Below are positions 32,318 through 42,829 of a stretch of 51,531 nucleotides of DNA, in pieces. This stretch comes from an uncultured Lachnospiraceae bacterium (GTDB taxonomy: Bacteria; Bacillota; Clostridia; Lachnospirales; Lachnospiraceae): NCBI GenBank assembly GCA_944382125.1, contig CALWMV010000007.1, positions 1 to 51,531 on the forward strand, given 5' to 3'. The notes under the pieces are model-generated. The model saw only the letters and a list, made by a program, of their open reading frames with translations, did not search any database and was not told the origin of the DNA. The stretch's first letter is position 1; every line of letters begins with the position of its first letter. Position numbers and translations under genes: made by a program.

Positions 32318-35300
32318 ATGAAAATAAGGCGGTGGAAGGTTTTGGCAAAAGCTTCTTCAAAAAAGAATACGGCTTCGCAGAGCCGCAGCACCGGGAAAAA
32401 GCAGAGTGCAAAGACCCAGGCAGCAAAGCGGACCAGAAAGCCGGATAAGAGGACGATAGCAAAAAAGAAAAAGAAGCTCAGGGAGGAGGTCTCAGTCATC
32501 CTGACCTCTTTCCTTGGCATACTTCTGTTCTTCAGCAATCTGGGACTTTTCGGAAGGATAGGAGGGGCTCTGGCCTCAGTGCAGAAGGGGCTTTTCGGAA
32601 CGGCTGCATATGTAGTGCCCATACTGGTCATCGCAGCGGCAGTACTCTATGTGAAGAACCAGGAGCACTTCATGGCTCCGCTCAAGCTTCTCTGCTCCTT
32701 GCTTAACATACTGATACTGGGAGGGCTTTCGGACCTTATGTTTGCAGAAGAAAGGGGCCTTTCCTTCTTTGATAAGTATGCTGTCTCTTCGGAGGGAGCC
32801 CTGGGAGGAGGTGCCGTGGGAGGCGCCATATCCGAGGCCCTTATATCTCTCTGCGGGATGGTGGGAGCCTATATCATTCTCATATTTATCTTCATCATAT
32901 GCATGGTCGTGATCACGGAACGCAGCTTCGTGGGAGCAGCCAGACAGAGTGCGGAGCGTACCCTCAATGCGGCAAAGGCAGGAAAGGAACGCTATGATGC
33001 CATCCATGAGGAAAGGCTCATAAGAAGAAGGGCAGAAAGGGAGAAGGAGGAGCTTCGGAAGAAGGAGATGAGCTTCCCTGATCTAAGGGGCATGGAGAGC
33101 TCTGAGATGGCAGATAAGGCCGATATCTATGCCAGATACGGAAGGGATATAATCGAGGGAGCAGCTTCTGAGACCGAAGACCCCCTGGCTGACGATATTC
33201 ATCAGGGAAGCCGGAGGAACTTTGAAGCCCAGGGCCCTGTCATGGACTATGATTATGAGGCTGATACCGTGCCCTTTGAGGAGGACAGGGAGGAAAGATA
33301 CAGATCCTATGCCCACATCACTGGCAGAGGGGATGCCTTCGGTATGGGAGAGACCGAAGAGCCCGGGGACTTTTATCCCGGAGATGGGGGAGAGCTGGGC
33401 CTTGCAGATGCCAGGAACCATGGCTATGCCGTGGGATATAATGAGGATCACAGGAATGAGCCTGAGCTCTTTGAGCCTGAATCCGTGACTGCCTTCAGAC
33501 CTGCCGAAGACGGTGTCAGGGCAGAAGGCCCCGGAGAGGAGGATATCTATCCTGAAGACATGGGATATGATACCGGAAAAGCAGACGGATACGAAGCTGC
33601 CCTCACGGATAATGCGGATAAGAGCAGCATGGAGTCTGCGGCACCGGACGGCATGACAGGGGGATCCGTGACTTCTTCGGAGGACAGTGAGGTGGTTTTA
33701 AGCGCATACGGGAAGGAACTTCCTCCCGTATCCAGATATGAAAGAGACAAGGTCCTTAAGGACAAATTGAAAAAGAGTCAGGAGCAGGCTGAGGCCGGCG
33801 GAGCCTCAGAGGGCGGAGACATGGAAGTCAGCCTGGAAGGGAGAAATGTTTCCGGCATGGAGGGCGTGAAGGCAGGAGGCGCTTCGCCCTCATCAGCCAA
33901 TAAAGCCGCGGATGCTTCCAGGACTTCGGGGGCGGCAAAGCCTGCCAAACCTGCAAAGCCTAAAAAGCCTTACCGCTTCCCTCCCATAAATCTGCTCCTC
34001 CAGAGACAGAACTCTGCAGGCTCGGACAATACGGAGCTTGCAGCGATGGCGAGAAAGCTGGAATCGGTGCTTAAGACCTTCGGCGTCGGAGTCAGTGTCA
34101 AAAACTTTACCAGAGGGCCTTCGGTGACCAGATATGAGATGGTGCCGGATACAGGAGTTTCTGTTTCAAAGATAACCTCAAGGCTGGATGATATCAAGCT
34201 TACACTGGCTGCCTCAGATGTAAGACTGGAGGCCCCCATACCGGGAAAGGCTGCAGTAGGCATAGAGGTGCCCAACAGGCATAGCTCCACTGTCTATCTC
34301 AGGGAGCTGATAGCTTCAAAGGAATTCAGAACAGCCTCATCAAAGCTTACCTTTGCCATAGGCAGGGACATCCAGGGCAGGATAATGCTCGGAGACATAG
34401 CGAAGATGCCCCACCTCCTCATAGCAGGTACGACCGGCTCGGGAAAGTCCGTAGGCATCAATGCCCTGATCCTTTCTCTGATATATAAGGCGGCCCCCGA
34501 GGATGTCAGGATGATAATGATAGACCCGAAGATAGTCGAGCTTTCACCATATAACGGCATACCTCATCTGCTGATACCAGTGGTTACCGAGGCCAAGAAG
34601 GCCGTATCTACCCTTAACTGGGCGGTCAATGAGATGAAGGATCGTTATGAGAAGTTCAGGGAGGCCAGGACCAAGAATCTTGAGGGCTATAATGAGAAGA
34701 TAGAGCAGCTCCGCAGACGCTTCATCGAGGAAGGTGACCAGGAGTCCCTGGAGAAGCTTCCCGGAAAGATGCCCCAGATAGTCATAATCATCGATGAGCT
34801 GGCAGAGCTTATGATGAGTGCGGACAGGGAGATCAACTCCAAGGATGTGGAGGGCTTCATAGCCAGCCTTGCCCAGGCGGCCAGGGCTGCAGGCATGCAC
34901 CTTGTCATAGCCACCCAGAGACCCTCCGTAAATGTCATCACCGGAGTGATAAAGGCCAATATACCTAGCCGTATAGCCTATAAGGCATCTTCAGCCATAG
35001 ACTCCAGGACCATACTGGATATGGCGGGAGCTGAATCCCTCATAGGCCACGGAGATATGCTTTATATGCCCGTGGGTGCCAGCCAGCCGGTGAGGATACA
35101 GGGTGCCTTTGTTTCAGAGGATGAGATCGAGAAGGTGGTAGCCTTTGTATCAAAGGACGGGGCTTCAGGCTATGAGGAAAGCGTCGAGAACAGTATAGTC
35201 AGGCAGCAGAAGCTGGACTTCTCCGGAGGAGAGGCTTCGGTGGTGCAGGGAGATGACAGAGACGGTCTGTTCTACGATGCAGGAGAGCTGATAACCGATA

Positions 35301-35488
35301 TGGGCAAGGCTTCGATAGGCATGCTCCAGCGCAAATTCAAGATAGGCTTCAACCGGGCTGCCAGGATCATGGATCAGCTCTGTGAGGCAGGAGTGGTCGG
35401 AGAAGAGGAGGGCACCAAGCCCAGACGCATACTCATGACCAGGGAGCAGTACAGAGAATTCATGGAAAAGGGTGGTACGGATGCATAA
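32318..35488 (+). CDS. ftsK: DNA translocase FtsK/SpoIIIE
   Basis: 1056 residues from the ATG at 32318; an in-frame TTG at 32342 (giving MAKASSKKN) is a realistic alternative start. A basic N-terminus and about four membrane helices (about 50-210) are followed by a very long acidic linker (about 220-545), then the motor. Walker A is GTTGSGKS around Lys710 and Walker B is VIIIDELAELM (about 820). The C-terminal gamma winged helix includes KASIGMLQRKFKIGFNRAARIMDQL. It pumps chromosome DNA through the closing septum or into the spore. murE overlaps its end by eight bases. Confidence 0.95.
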   Translation: MKIRRWKVLAKASSKKNTASQSRSTGKKQSAKTQAAKRTRKPDKRTIAKKKKKLREEVSVILTSFLGILLFFSNLGLFGRIGGALASVQKGLFGTAAYVVPILVIAAAVLYVKNQEHFMAPLKLLCSLLNILILGGLSDLMFAEERGLSFFDKYAVSSEGALGGGAVGGAISEALISLCGMVGAYIILIFIFIICMVVITERSFVGAARQSAERTLNAAKAGKERYDAIHEERLIRRRAEREKEELRKKEMSFPDLRGMESSEMADKADIYARYGRDIIEGAASETEDPLADDIHQGSRRNFEAQGPVMDYDYEADTVPFEEDREERYRSYAHITGRGDAFGMGETEEPGDFYPGDGGELGLADARNHGYAVGYNEDHRNEPELFEPESVTAFRPAEDGVRAEGPGEEDIYPEDMGYDTGKADGYEAALTDNADKSSMESAAPDGMTGGSVTSSEDSEVVLSAYGKELPPVSRYERDKVLKDKLKKSQEQAEAGGASEGGDMEVSLEGRNVSGMEGVKAGGASPSSANKAADASRTSGAAKPAKPAKPKKPYRFPPINLLLQRQNSAGSDNTELAAMARKLESVLKTFGVGVSVKNFTRGPSVTRYEMVPDTGVSVSKITSRLDDIKLTLAASDVRLEAPIPGKAAVGIEVPNRHSSTVYLRELIASKEFRTASSKLTFAIGRDIQGRIMLGDIAKMPHLLIAGTTGSGKSVGINALILSLIYKAAPEDVRMIMIDPKIVELSPYNGIPHLLIPVVTEAKKAVSTLNWAVNEMKDRYEKFREARTKNLEGYNEKIEQLRRRFIEEGDQESLEKLPGKMPQIVIIIDELAELMMSADREINSKDVEGFIASLAQAARAAGMHLVIATQRPSVNVITGVIKANIPSRIAYKASSAIDSRTILDMAGAESLIGHGDMLYMPVGASQPVRIQGAFVSEDEIEKVVAFVSKDGASGYEESVENSIVRQQKLDFSGGEASVVQGDDRDGLFYDAGELITDMGKASIGMLQRKFKIGFNRAARIMDQLCEAGVVGEEEGTKPRRILMTREQYREFMEKGGTDA

Positions 35489-37004
35489 ATTAAGAGAACT
35501 GTGCGCCGATCTTCAGTATGAGCTTATTTCAGGAGACCTGGATACGGAGATCAGTGATATAGTCTATGATTCAAGGAAGATAAGACCGGGGACGGCTTTC
35601 GTCTGCATGGAGGGAAGCCGCTTCGATCCCCATAAGCTGATCCCGGAGGCCTTTGAAAAGGGCTGCCGGGTCTTTGTGATATCAAAGCTTACCGAGGATG
35701 TTAAAAGGCTTTCTTCAGAGGCGGCCTTTATCCGATGTGAGGATACAAGGGCTGCTCTGTCCCTGATGTCTCAGACATATTTTGATCATCCTGCAAGGAA
35801 ACTCAGGCTCATAGGCATTACAGGGACCAAGGGGAAGACGACCACTGCCTATATGATAAAGGCCATACTTGAGGCCTCCGGAAGGAAGACAGGACTGATA
35901 GGCACGGTGGGCTGTGAGATAGGCAGGGATTTTTATCCGACCAGAAATACCACTCCGGAGAGCTATGAGCTGCAGAAATATTTTGCCATGATGGCAGAGC
36001 AGGGCTGTACCCATGCCGTGATGGAATGTTCATCCCAGGGCTTCAAGCTCCGCCGTGTCGAGGGGCTGCGCTTTGATGCGGGGATATTCCTCAATATATC
36101 TCCGGACCATATAGGCCCCGGAGAGCACAGGGATTTTGATGAATACCTCTGGTGCAAATCCAGACTTCTCCGCGCATCGGATATCTGCTTTTACAACAGG
36201 GATTCAGAGCATCTTCCGGAGCTTTTTGAGATGGCGGAACTCTCACCGAAGGACCGGAGGTTCAGATCCTTCGGCATAGATGGGGATGATGCGGATTACA
36301 GAGCCTCCGACATAGGCTATGTCAGTGAGGAGGACTTTATCGGACTGAGCTTCAGGCTCCTTGGTTACGGTATGTCCGAGGAACTGAGGCTTTCCATGCC
36401 CGGAAAGTACAATGTCATAAACGCCCTCGCTGCAGCCTCCGTATGCTCATATCTGGGAGTGGATATCTCAGACATAAGGTCTGCCCTTTCCAGGATAAAC
36501 ATAAGCGGAAGGACCGAAGAAGTATACAGGGATAAGATCATGCGTGTCATTGTGGATTATGCCCACAATGAGGAAAGCATGAGGAGCCTCATACTTACCC
36601 TCAGGAATTTCAGACCGGGACGGATAGTGGTGGTATTCGGATGCGGAGGAGACCGTTCGGTGGAAAGACGCATCGGGATGGGCAGGGAGGCTGCCCGCCA
36701 TGCGGACTTTACGGTCATGACCACGGATAACCCCAGGACAGAGGATCCGGTATCGATCATAGATGATATAGAGAAGGCATACCTCGAGGCAGGAGGACGG
36801 AAGGACCGTTATGTAAGGCTGACTGACAGACGGGAGGCCATTAGATATGCTATGGAAAATGCTCTTCCCGGTGACCTGATAGCAGTCATAGGAAAGGGCC
36901 ATGAGCAGTACCAGGAGATAAATGGCGTAAGGACTCATTTTTCCGATCAGGAGGAGATCCTTAAGGCGGCAATGGAGATCAGCGGACAGGGAGATAGGAC
37001 ATGA
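35481..37004 (+). CDS. murE: UDP-MurNAc-tripeptide synthetase MurE
   Basis: 507 residues from the ATG at 35481; a GTG at 35472 would overlap ftsK further. It adds the third stem-peptide amino acid in the cytoplasm. The P-loop GTKGKTT is at 115-121, the central domain has NTTPESYEL and MECSSQG, and the C-terminal domain has D416-N-P-R419, the motif linked with meso-diaminopimelate rather than lysine. The carbamylated-lysine region is present. It overlaps murF by four bases, so murE and murF are coupled. Confidence 0.94.
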   Translation: MHKLRELCADLQYELISGDLDTEISDIVYDSRKIRPGTAFVCMEGSRFDPHKLIPEAFEKGCRVFVISKLTEDVKRLSSEAAFIRCEDTRAALSLMSQTYFDHPARKLRLIGITGTKGKTTTAYMIKAILEASGRKTGLIGTVGCEIGRDFYPTRNTTPESYELQKYFAMMAEQGCTHAVMECSSQGFKLRRVEGLRFDAGIFLNISPDHIGPGEHRDFDEYLWCKSRLLRASDICFYNRDSEHLPELFEMAELSPKDRRFRSFGIDGDDADYRASDIGYVSEEDFIGLSFRLLGYGMSEELRLSMPGKYNVINALAAASVCSYLGVDISDIRSALSRINISGRTEEVYRDKIMRVIVDYAHNEESMRSLILTLRNFRPGRIVVVFGCGGDRSVERRIGMGREAARHADFTVMTTDNPRTEDPVSIIDDIEKAYLEAGGRKDRYVRLTDRREAIRYAMENALPGDLIAVIGKGHEQYQEINGVRTHFSDQEEILKAAMEISGQGDRT

Positions 37005-38515
37005 GACTTAAGGCAGCTGAGCTTTCAGCCCTCTGCGGCGGAAGCCTGATATACGGAAGCGGAGAAAATATGTCAGACCACATCTGCATAGATTCAAGGA
37101 AGGCAGACAGCGGAGCCCTTTTCGTACCGATAATCGGGGAAAGGGTGGACGCCCATGCATTCCTTAAGGATGTGGCAGCAGGAGGAGCTTCATGCATACT
37201 GAGCTCGAGACATGGATCGGAGGAAGAGCTTCGCAGGGATGAGGAGCTTTATGGAGAGCTACAGAAAAGGGGAGAGTCAGTCTCCGTGATCAGCGTAAAG
37301 GACACGGTAGGGGCTCTTCAGTCCATAGCTAAGGGCTACAGAAGAAAGTATATATCCTCAGTGCCGGTGGTGGGAATAACCGGATCGGTAGGCAAGACCA
37401 CTACCAGGGAGATGACGGCCTGCGCCCTTTCCTGTGAGAAAAGGGTCTTTGCCACAAAGGGCAATCTCAATTCCCAGGTAGGAGTCCCCATGATGGTCAC
37501 TGAGATCGGAGATGAGGACATGGCCGTGCTGGAACTGGGAGTTTCCATGCCCGGAGAGATGGACAGGATAGCGGCCGCAGCAGCCCCTGATGCCGCGATC
37601 ATAACCAATATAGGCATATCCCATATGGAGTATCTGGGCTCCAGGGAAAACATACTGAAGGAAAAGCTGAGGATAGTAACGGGAGCAGGAAAACCGGTGC
37701 CCGTATTCATAAATGCTGACAATGATATCCTCTCAGGGCTTTCAATGGAAGGCCTTGAGGCCCTTTCCATAGATACTTCATCAGTGGCAGGGATATATCG
37801 CTGCGGCTTTTCGGAGGGCTGCGATGTGAGGGCGGATAAGCTTGAACTCCATGAGGGCTGTCCCTCCTTCCGGCTGTCCTTTTATGACAGGAACAAGGAT
37901 GGAAGGCTTATGGAGGAACCTGAGATGAGCCTTGAGGTAAAGCTTTCAGCTCCCGGAGAGCACATGGCTTCAGATGCCATACTGGCCCTTGCCGTATGCA
38001 GATACTTCGGGATAGATGTGAAAAAGGCAGCAGAGAGCCTTGCTTCCTTCAGAAGCCTTAAAGGCAGGGGAGAGAAGCTTGAGGTACGGGGCATCACGGT
38101 CATAAATGATTCCTATAATGCTGCTCCCGACTCCATGAAAGCTGCCCTTTCCGTACTCTTTTCCATGGATCAGGCGAAAAGGAGGATAGCTGTCCTTGCG
38201 GACATGAGGGAGCTTGGCGCAGAGAGCCGGAAGCTCCATCGGGAGATCGGAGGCTTTATAGCTGAAAATGCAGGGAAGATAGACAGTTTACTGCTTTACG
38301 GAGAACTGTCAAGGGATATAGAAGAGGGGCTTCATGATGCCCTTTCAGACAAGGCCGAAGGGACACCTGAGACGCTGCGCTTTGACAGTCTCACAAAGCT
38401 TCGGGAATATATAAAAACGGAAGAGAGAAAAGGAGACGCCATACTGTTCAAGGGATCGAATTCCATGGGACTTTCCTCCCTTGTTACAGAGCTTTACGAA
38501 GATAAAAAGGGATGA
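37001..38515 (+). CDS. murF: UDP-MurNAc-tripeptide:D-Ala-D-Ala ligase MurF
   Basis: 504 residues. It adds D-Ala-D-Ala to complete the stem peptide. The N-terminal MurF domain includes DSRKADSGALFVP, the P-loop is GITGSVGKTTT (about 125-135), and the central and C-terminal domains include GRGEKLEVRGITVINDSYNAAPDSM, a MurF signature. It overlaps murE and priA by four bases each. The common downstream partners mraY and murD are not here, so the wall-precursor genes are split between loci. Confidence 0.96.
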   Translation: MRLKAAELSALCGGSLIYGSGENMSDHICIDSRKADSGALFVPIIGERVDAHAFLKDVAAGGASCILSSRHGSEEELRRDEELYGELQKRGESVSVISVKDTVGALQSIAKGYRRKYISSVPVVGITGSVGKTTTREMTACALSCEKRVFATKGNLNSQVGVPMMVTEIGDEDMAVLELGVSMPGEMDRIAAAAAPDAAIITNIGISHMEYLGSRENILKEKLRIVTGAGKPVPVFINADNDILSGLSMEGLEALSIDTSSVAGIYRCGFSEGCDVRADKLELHEGCPSFRLSFYDRNKDGRLMEEPEMSLEVKLSAPGEHMASDAILALAVCRYFGIDVKKAAESLASFRSLKGRGEKLEVRGITVINDSYNAAPDSMKAALSVLFSMDQAKRRIAVLADMRELGAESRKLHREIGGFIAENAGKIDSLLLYGELSRDIEEGLHDALSDKAEGTPETLRFDSLTKLREYIKTEERKGDAILFKGSNSMGLSSLVTELYEDKKG

Positions 38516-40587
38516 GCAGCAGCCGATATGCAAAAATCATAATAGACATCTCTGCTGATGCGGTGGACAGGGCCTTTACCTATCGTGTACCGGAGGAGCT
38601 TATGGACAAGATATCCATTGGCTCCAGGGTCAGTGTTCCCTTCGGAAGAAGCACTAAGAAAGGCTATGTGACCGAGCTTATTTCCAGGGCGGATTTTGAT
38701 GAGGAAAGGATCAGGGATATAGGAAGCCTCCTTCCTGATGCAGTGGATGCGAGGGAGGAGATACTTAAGATCGCTCTTTTTATGGCTGAGCGCTATGGCT
38801 CCACCTTTAATGCGGCCCTGAAGGCAGCACTCCCGGTCAAGAGAAGCATAAGGAAGAACAGCAGGCAGAAAGACCCTGCCAGGACTTTTGAGGAGCTTTG
38901 CGGAGAAGACAGGCTCCTTCCGGGAGAAATGAACTCAGAGCAGAAGGTGGCATATGAAGGCATCCTATCGGAGACAGGGAGGCCCTGCCTCCTTTTTGGT
39001 ATAACGGGAAGCGGAAAGACCCTTGTGTATATCAGGCTGGTGGAGGAGATGATAAGGCAGGGAAAGGGATCTATCGTCCTCATACCTGAGATATCCCTTA
39101 CCTATCAGACAGTCAGGCTTTTTTCCGCATATTTCAGCAGAAGGATCTCCGTGCTCCATTCCAGGCTTTCAGCCGGAGAGCGCTATGAGCAGTACATGAA
39201 GGCTGAAAGGGGAGAGGTGGATGTGGTCATAGGCCCCAGATCCGCGGTCTTTGCCCCTTTAAGGAACCTGGGCCTGATAGTAGTGGACGAGGAGCATGAA
39301 AGGGCTTACAGATCTGATACCTCTCCAAGATATGATACCAGGGAGGTGGCCTGCTTCAGGGCGGATATGGAAGGAGCCAGGGTCGTGCTTGGTTCAGCTA
39401 CCCCTTCCATTGAAAGCTACAGAAAGGCTCAAAGCGGGCAGTACAGGCTTTTTGAGCTTAAGAACAGAGCAGTATCCGGAGCCAGGCTTCCAAAGATATA
39501 TATAAGCGATATGCGCAGGGAGCTTGCTGAGGGGAACAGGAGCATCTTTTCAAAGGAGCTTCGGGAGCTCATGGAGGACAGGCTTGAGAAAAAAGAGCAG
39601 ATCATGCTTTTCCTCAACAGGAGGGGATATGCAGGCTTCGTATCATGCCGCAGCTGCGGATATGTGGTGAAGTGTCCCCACTGCGATGTATCCATGACCG
39701 CTCACAATGAATGGTACTATGACAGGAGCGGATCAAGGACGGATGCGGCAAGGCTGCGCTGCCATTACTGCGGTCATGAAGCCATGATGCCAAGACGCTG
39801 TCCCTCCTGCGGAAGTCCCTATATAGCAGCCTTCGGAACAGGGACCCAGAAGCTGGAGCAGGAGGTGAAAAGGGCCTTTCCCAAAGCCTCGGTGCTAAGG
39901 ATGGATGCGGATACAACGGCCAGAAAGGGTTCCCATGAGAGGATACTGGCTGCATTTTCAGCCCATAAGGCCGATATACTCATAGGTACCCAGATGATAG
40001 TCAAGGGCCATGACTTTCCGGAGGTGACCCTTGTCGGGATAGTGTCGGCGGATCTGTCCCTCAATGTCCCTGAGTATGATGCTGCAGAAAGGACCTTTCA
40101 GCTGCTTACCCAGGCTTCGGGCCGTTCCGGAAGGGGAGAAAGATCCGGAGCTGTGGTGATCCAAAGCTATGAGCCGGATCATTACGCCATAAGCACTGCT
40201 GCAGCAGGAGATTATAAAGGGTTTTACGAGAGGGAGATGAGCTATCGTAAGCTGCTTTCCTATCCGCCTTTCTGCAGGATGCTCTGCATAAGGCTCCAGT
40301 CAGAGGATGAGGAACTGCTTGAGAGGGCTGCCAGGGGGGCTGAGAGATATTTTGCATCGGAGCTTTCCGGAGGCGGCAATGCCCTGATAGGCCCCTGCAA
40401 TGCAAGCCCCTACAAACTTAATGATATTTATAGAAAAAATTTATATATAAAGCAGTTTGGCCATGCTATAATTGGTCATAATATCAATGAAGACGCCGTG
40501 GCAGAGCTGATCCGCATAAGAGAAGCCCTCCATGAGCTGATAACAGAGAAATACAGAGGTATCCAGATGAGCTTTGAGCTTTTCTGA
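38512..40587 (+). CDS. priA: primosomal replication restart helicase PriA
   Basis: 691 residues. PriA reloads the replicative helicase at stalled forks. Order: 3'-DNA binding domain (about 1-105), helicase with Walker A GITGSGKT (163-170) and DEEH box (259-262), then a two-zinc region with eight cysteines at 379, 382, 388, 391, 417, 420, 430 and 433, and the C-terminal helicase and PriA domains. Between the first four and last four cysteines there is an insert of about 14 residues (400-414, WYYDRSGSRTDAA) that most PriA proteins lack. It heads the classic priA-def-fmt-rsmB-rlmN order. Confidence 0.95.
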   Translation: MSSSRYAKIIIDISADAVDRAFTYRVPEELMDKISIGSRVSVPFGRSTKKGYVTELISRADFDEERIRDIGSLLPDAVDAREEILKIALFMAERYGSTFNAALKAALPVKRSIRKNSRQKDPARTFEELCGEDRLLPGEMNSEQKVAYEGILSETGRPCLLFGITGSGKTLVYIRLVEEMIRQGKGSIVLIPEISLTYQTVRLFSAYFSRRISVLHSRLSAGERYEQYMKAERGEVDVVIGPRSAVFAPLRNLGLIVVDEEHERAYRSDTSPRYDTREVACFRADMEGARVVLGSATPSIESYRKAQSGQYRLFELKNRAVSGARLPKIYISDMRRELAEGNRSIFSKELRELMEDRLEKKEQIMLFLNRRGYAGFVSCRSCGYVVKCPHCDVSMTAHNEWYYDRSGSRTDAARLRCHYCGHEAMMPRRCPSCGSPYIAAFGTGTQKLEQEVKRAFPKASVLRMDADTTARKGSHERILAAFSAHKADILIGTQMIVKGHDFPEVTLVGIVSADLSLNVPEYDAAERTFQLLTQASGRSGRGERSGAVVIQSYEPDHYAISTAAAGDYKGFYEREMSYRKLLSYPPFCRMLCIRLQSEDEELLERAARGAERYFASELSGGGNALIGPCNASPYKLNDIYRKNLYIKQFGHAIIGHNINEDAVAELIRIREALHELITEKYRGIQMSFELF

Positions 40588-40617
40588 ACACCATGATCGA
40601 AAGGAAAGACAGATAAG

Positions 40618-41136
40618 ATGGCATTGAGAGAGGTAAGGACCGAGGGCGATCCCGTATTGACCAAGGAGTGCAAAAAGATAACGAAGATGACGCCCAGGAC
40701 CGAGGAGCTGATAGATGATATGCTTGAGACCATGTATGAGTATAACGGCTGCGGTCTTGCGGCCTCTCAGGTCGGCATACTCAGGCAGCTGGTGGTCATA
40801 GATGTGGACGACGGCAATCAGTATGTGCTGATAAATCCCGAGATAGTTGAAAAGAGCGGAGAAGAGACAGACTATGAGGGCTGCCTTTCCGTACCCGGCA
40901 TGAGGGGAAAGGTCACAAGGGCCGGGAAGGTAAAGGTCAGGGCCCTGGACCGAAGCATGGAGCCCATTGAGATAGAGGCAGAGGGCCTGCTTGCAAGATG
41001 CCTTCAGCATGAGATAGACCATATACACGGACATCTTTATACCGAGCTTGTGGAGGGAGAGCTCCTGAGCGCAGACGAGATGCCGGAGGAGGAAGAGCCG
41101 GAGGAGTTTTTGCCGGAGAGCGGAGAAGAGGCATGA
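40618..41136 (+). CDS. def: peptide deformylase
   Basis: 172 residues. It removes the formyl group from the initiator Met. The three motifs are present: GCGLAASQ (44-51), EGCLS with metal ligand Cys89, and QHEIDH (130-135) with His131 and His135; the usual QExxH reads HEIDH. The last 25 residues are a strongly acidic tail not seen in short deformylases. The stop overlaps the fmt start by four bases. Confidence 0.96.
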   Translation: MALREVRTEGDPVLTKECKKITKMTPRTEELIDDMLETMYEYNGCGLAASQVGILRQLVVIDVDDGNQYVLINPEIVEKSGEETDYEGCLSVPGMRGKVTRAGKVKVRALDRSMEPIEIEAEGLLARCLQHEIDHIHGHLYTELVEGELLSADEMPEEEEPEEFLPESGEEA

Positions 41137-42134
41137 GGATAATATACATGGGGACACCGGATTTTGCGGTGCCTCCTCTCAGAAGACTTCATCAGGAGGG
41201 CCATGAGCTCATCGCAGCCGTGACCCAGCCGGATAAGCCTAAGGGAAGACACGGAGAGCTCAGTATGTCGGATGTCAAGAAGGCAGCCCTGGAGCTTTCA
41301 GTGCCGGTGCTTCAGCCCATAAAGGCTTCTGATCCGGATTTTATCGAAAGCATCAGAGAACTCAGACCGGATGCGATAGTAGTGGCTGCCTATGGACAGA
41401 TACTTAAAAAGGAGCTCCTTGATATCCCGCCTATGGGATGCATCAACATCCACGCCTCCCTGCTTCCGAGATGGAGGGGAGCGTCGCCGGTGGCAGCTTC
41501 GATCATGGCGGGAGATGAGTATACCGGAGTCTCCACCATGCTCATGGACGCCGGAGTGGATACGGGAGACATACTGCTTCAGGAAAGGACGGCCATAGGC
41601 CCTGAGGACACGGCAGGAAGCCTTACGGACAGGCTTTCCGAGATGGGAGCAGAGCTCCTCATAAGGACCCTTGAGGGACTTGAGGAGGGAAAGCTGAAGC
41701 CGACAAAGCAGGAAAGCACGGGCATAGCCTTCACCTATGCAGGCATAATGAAAAAGGAACAGGGAGACCTGGACTTTTCCCTGAGCTCTGAAGCAGCGGA
41801 GAGACAGATAAGAGGGCTTTCTCCCTGGCCCGGAGCATATACACATATCGGAGGAAAGCTCTTTAAGATCCACAGGGCCGAGGCCCTGACGGATACTGAT
41901 AAGAAGGCCGGGGACATACTGGCTGCATATGGAGAGAAGGGGCTTGAGCCCGGACGCATATGCATCCTTGAGGATCAGCTGTTTATCAGGTGCAGAGAAG
42001 GCTTCCTCAGACTTCTGGAGGTGCAGCTTGAAGGCAAGAAGCGCATGAGCTCGGAGGAGTTCTTAAGGGGCAGCAGAGAGCTCCTTGAGAAGGCCGGAGG
42101 CTGCGAAAGGATAAGCGGAGGATCAGATAGATAA
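41133..42134 (+). CDS. fmt: methionyl-tRNA formyltransferase
   Basis: 333 residues. It formylates initiator Met-tRNA, the reaction that Def later reverses on proteins. The N-terminal formyltransferase domain opens IIYMGTPDFAVP and carries the SLLPRWRGASPV catalytic loop (His in INIHASLLP). The C-terminal domain (about 210-320) binds the tRNA and includes RGLSPWPGAYT. It is coupled to def by overlap and followed two bases later by the zinc peptidase gene. Confidence 0.96.
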   Translation: MRIIYMGTPDFAVPPLRRLHQEGHELIAAVTQPDKPKGRHGELSMSDVKKAALELSVPVLQPIKASDPDFIESIRELRPDAIVVAAYGQILKKELLDIPPMGCINIHASLLPRWRGASPVAASIMAGDEYTGVSTMLMDAGVDTGDILLQERTAIGPEDTAGSLTDRLSEMGAELLIRTLEGLEEGKLKPTKQESTGIAFTYAGIMKKEQGDLDFSLSSEAAERQIRGLSPWPGAYTHIGGKLFKIHRAEALTDTDKKAGDILAAYGEKGLEPGRICILEDQLFIRCREGFLRLLEVQLEGKKRMSSEEFLRGSRELLEKAGGCERISGGSDR

Positions 42135-42136
42135 AT

Positions 42137-42829
42137 ATGTTTTATCCCTATTACATGATGTTCGACAGGACATATATACTTATCATCGCTGCGGCGGTAT
42201 TTTCCATGTGGGCTTCCTGGAGGGTGAGCCACACCTACGACCAGTACAGCAGGGTCGCTTCAAGAAGCGGGATCACTGCAGCCGAGGCAGCAAGACAGAT
42301 ACTGCAGAACAACGGTATCTTTGACATACAGATAAAGAGGACGGCAGGCAAGCTGAGCGACAGATATGTGCCTTCAAAAAAGGAGATATATCTTTCGGAT
42401 CCTGATTCCACAAGCATAGCTGCCATAGGCGTGGCGGCCCATGAGTGCGGGCATGCGATACAGTATCACACGGCCTACCTTCCCCTTAAGCTCAGTCATG
42501 CCCTGTCGCCGATATGTGCCATTGGATCCAATCTCGGCATACCGGTGCTCATAGCAGGCATGATATTCTCGATAGGAGGGCTTGTGGACATAGGCATAAT
42601 CCTCTTCAGCCTGGGGTTTCTCATAAGCGTCATAACCCTGCCGGTAGAGTACAATGCTTCAAACAGGGCCCTTGATATACTTGAAAATTACCACATCCTG
42701 AGGGAGGAGGAGATACCCGGCACCAGGAAGGTGCTGAGGGCCGCAGGACTCACCTATGTGGCTGCGGCGGCTGCAAGCCTGGCATCCCTTCTCCGCCTCA
42801 TCCTGCTCACAAGGAGGAATGACAATTAA
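42137..42829 (+). CDS. membrane zinc metallopeptidase (YugP-like)
   Basis: 230 residues. An N-terminal membrane helix (about 12-28) is followed by a cytoplasmic-side peptidase with the zinc motif HECGH (102-106, in AAHECGHAIQY), then two or three further helices. It belongs to the neutral zinc metallopeptidase family of B. subtilis YugP; the substrate is unknown. In many Firmicutes it sits at this place between fmt and rsmB, so its position is conserved though its job is not known. The start codon at 42137 is three bases past the fmt stop. Confidence 0.9.
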   Translation: MFYPYYMMFDRTYILIIAAAVFSMWASWRVSHTYDQYSRVASRSGITAAEAARQILQNNGIFDIQIKRTAGKLSDRYVPSKKEIYLSDPDSTSIAAIGVAAHECGHAIQYHTAYLPLKLSHALSPICAIGSNLGIPVLIAGMIFSIGGLVDIGIILFSLGFLISVITLPVEYNASNRALDILENYHILREEEIPGTRKVLRAAGLTYVAAAAASLASLLRLILLTRRNDN

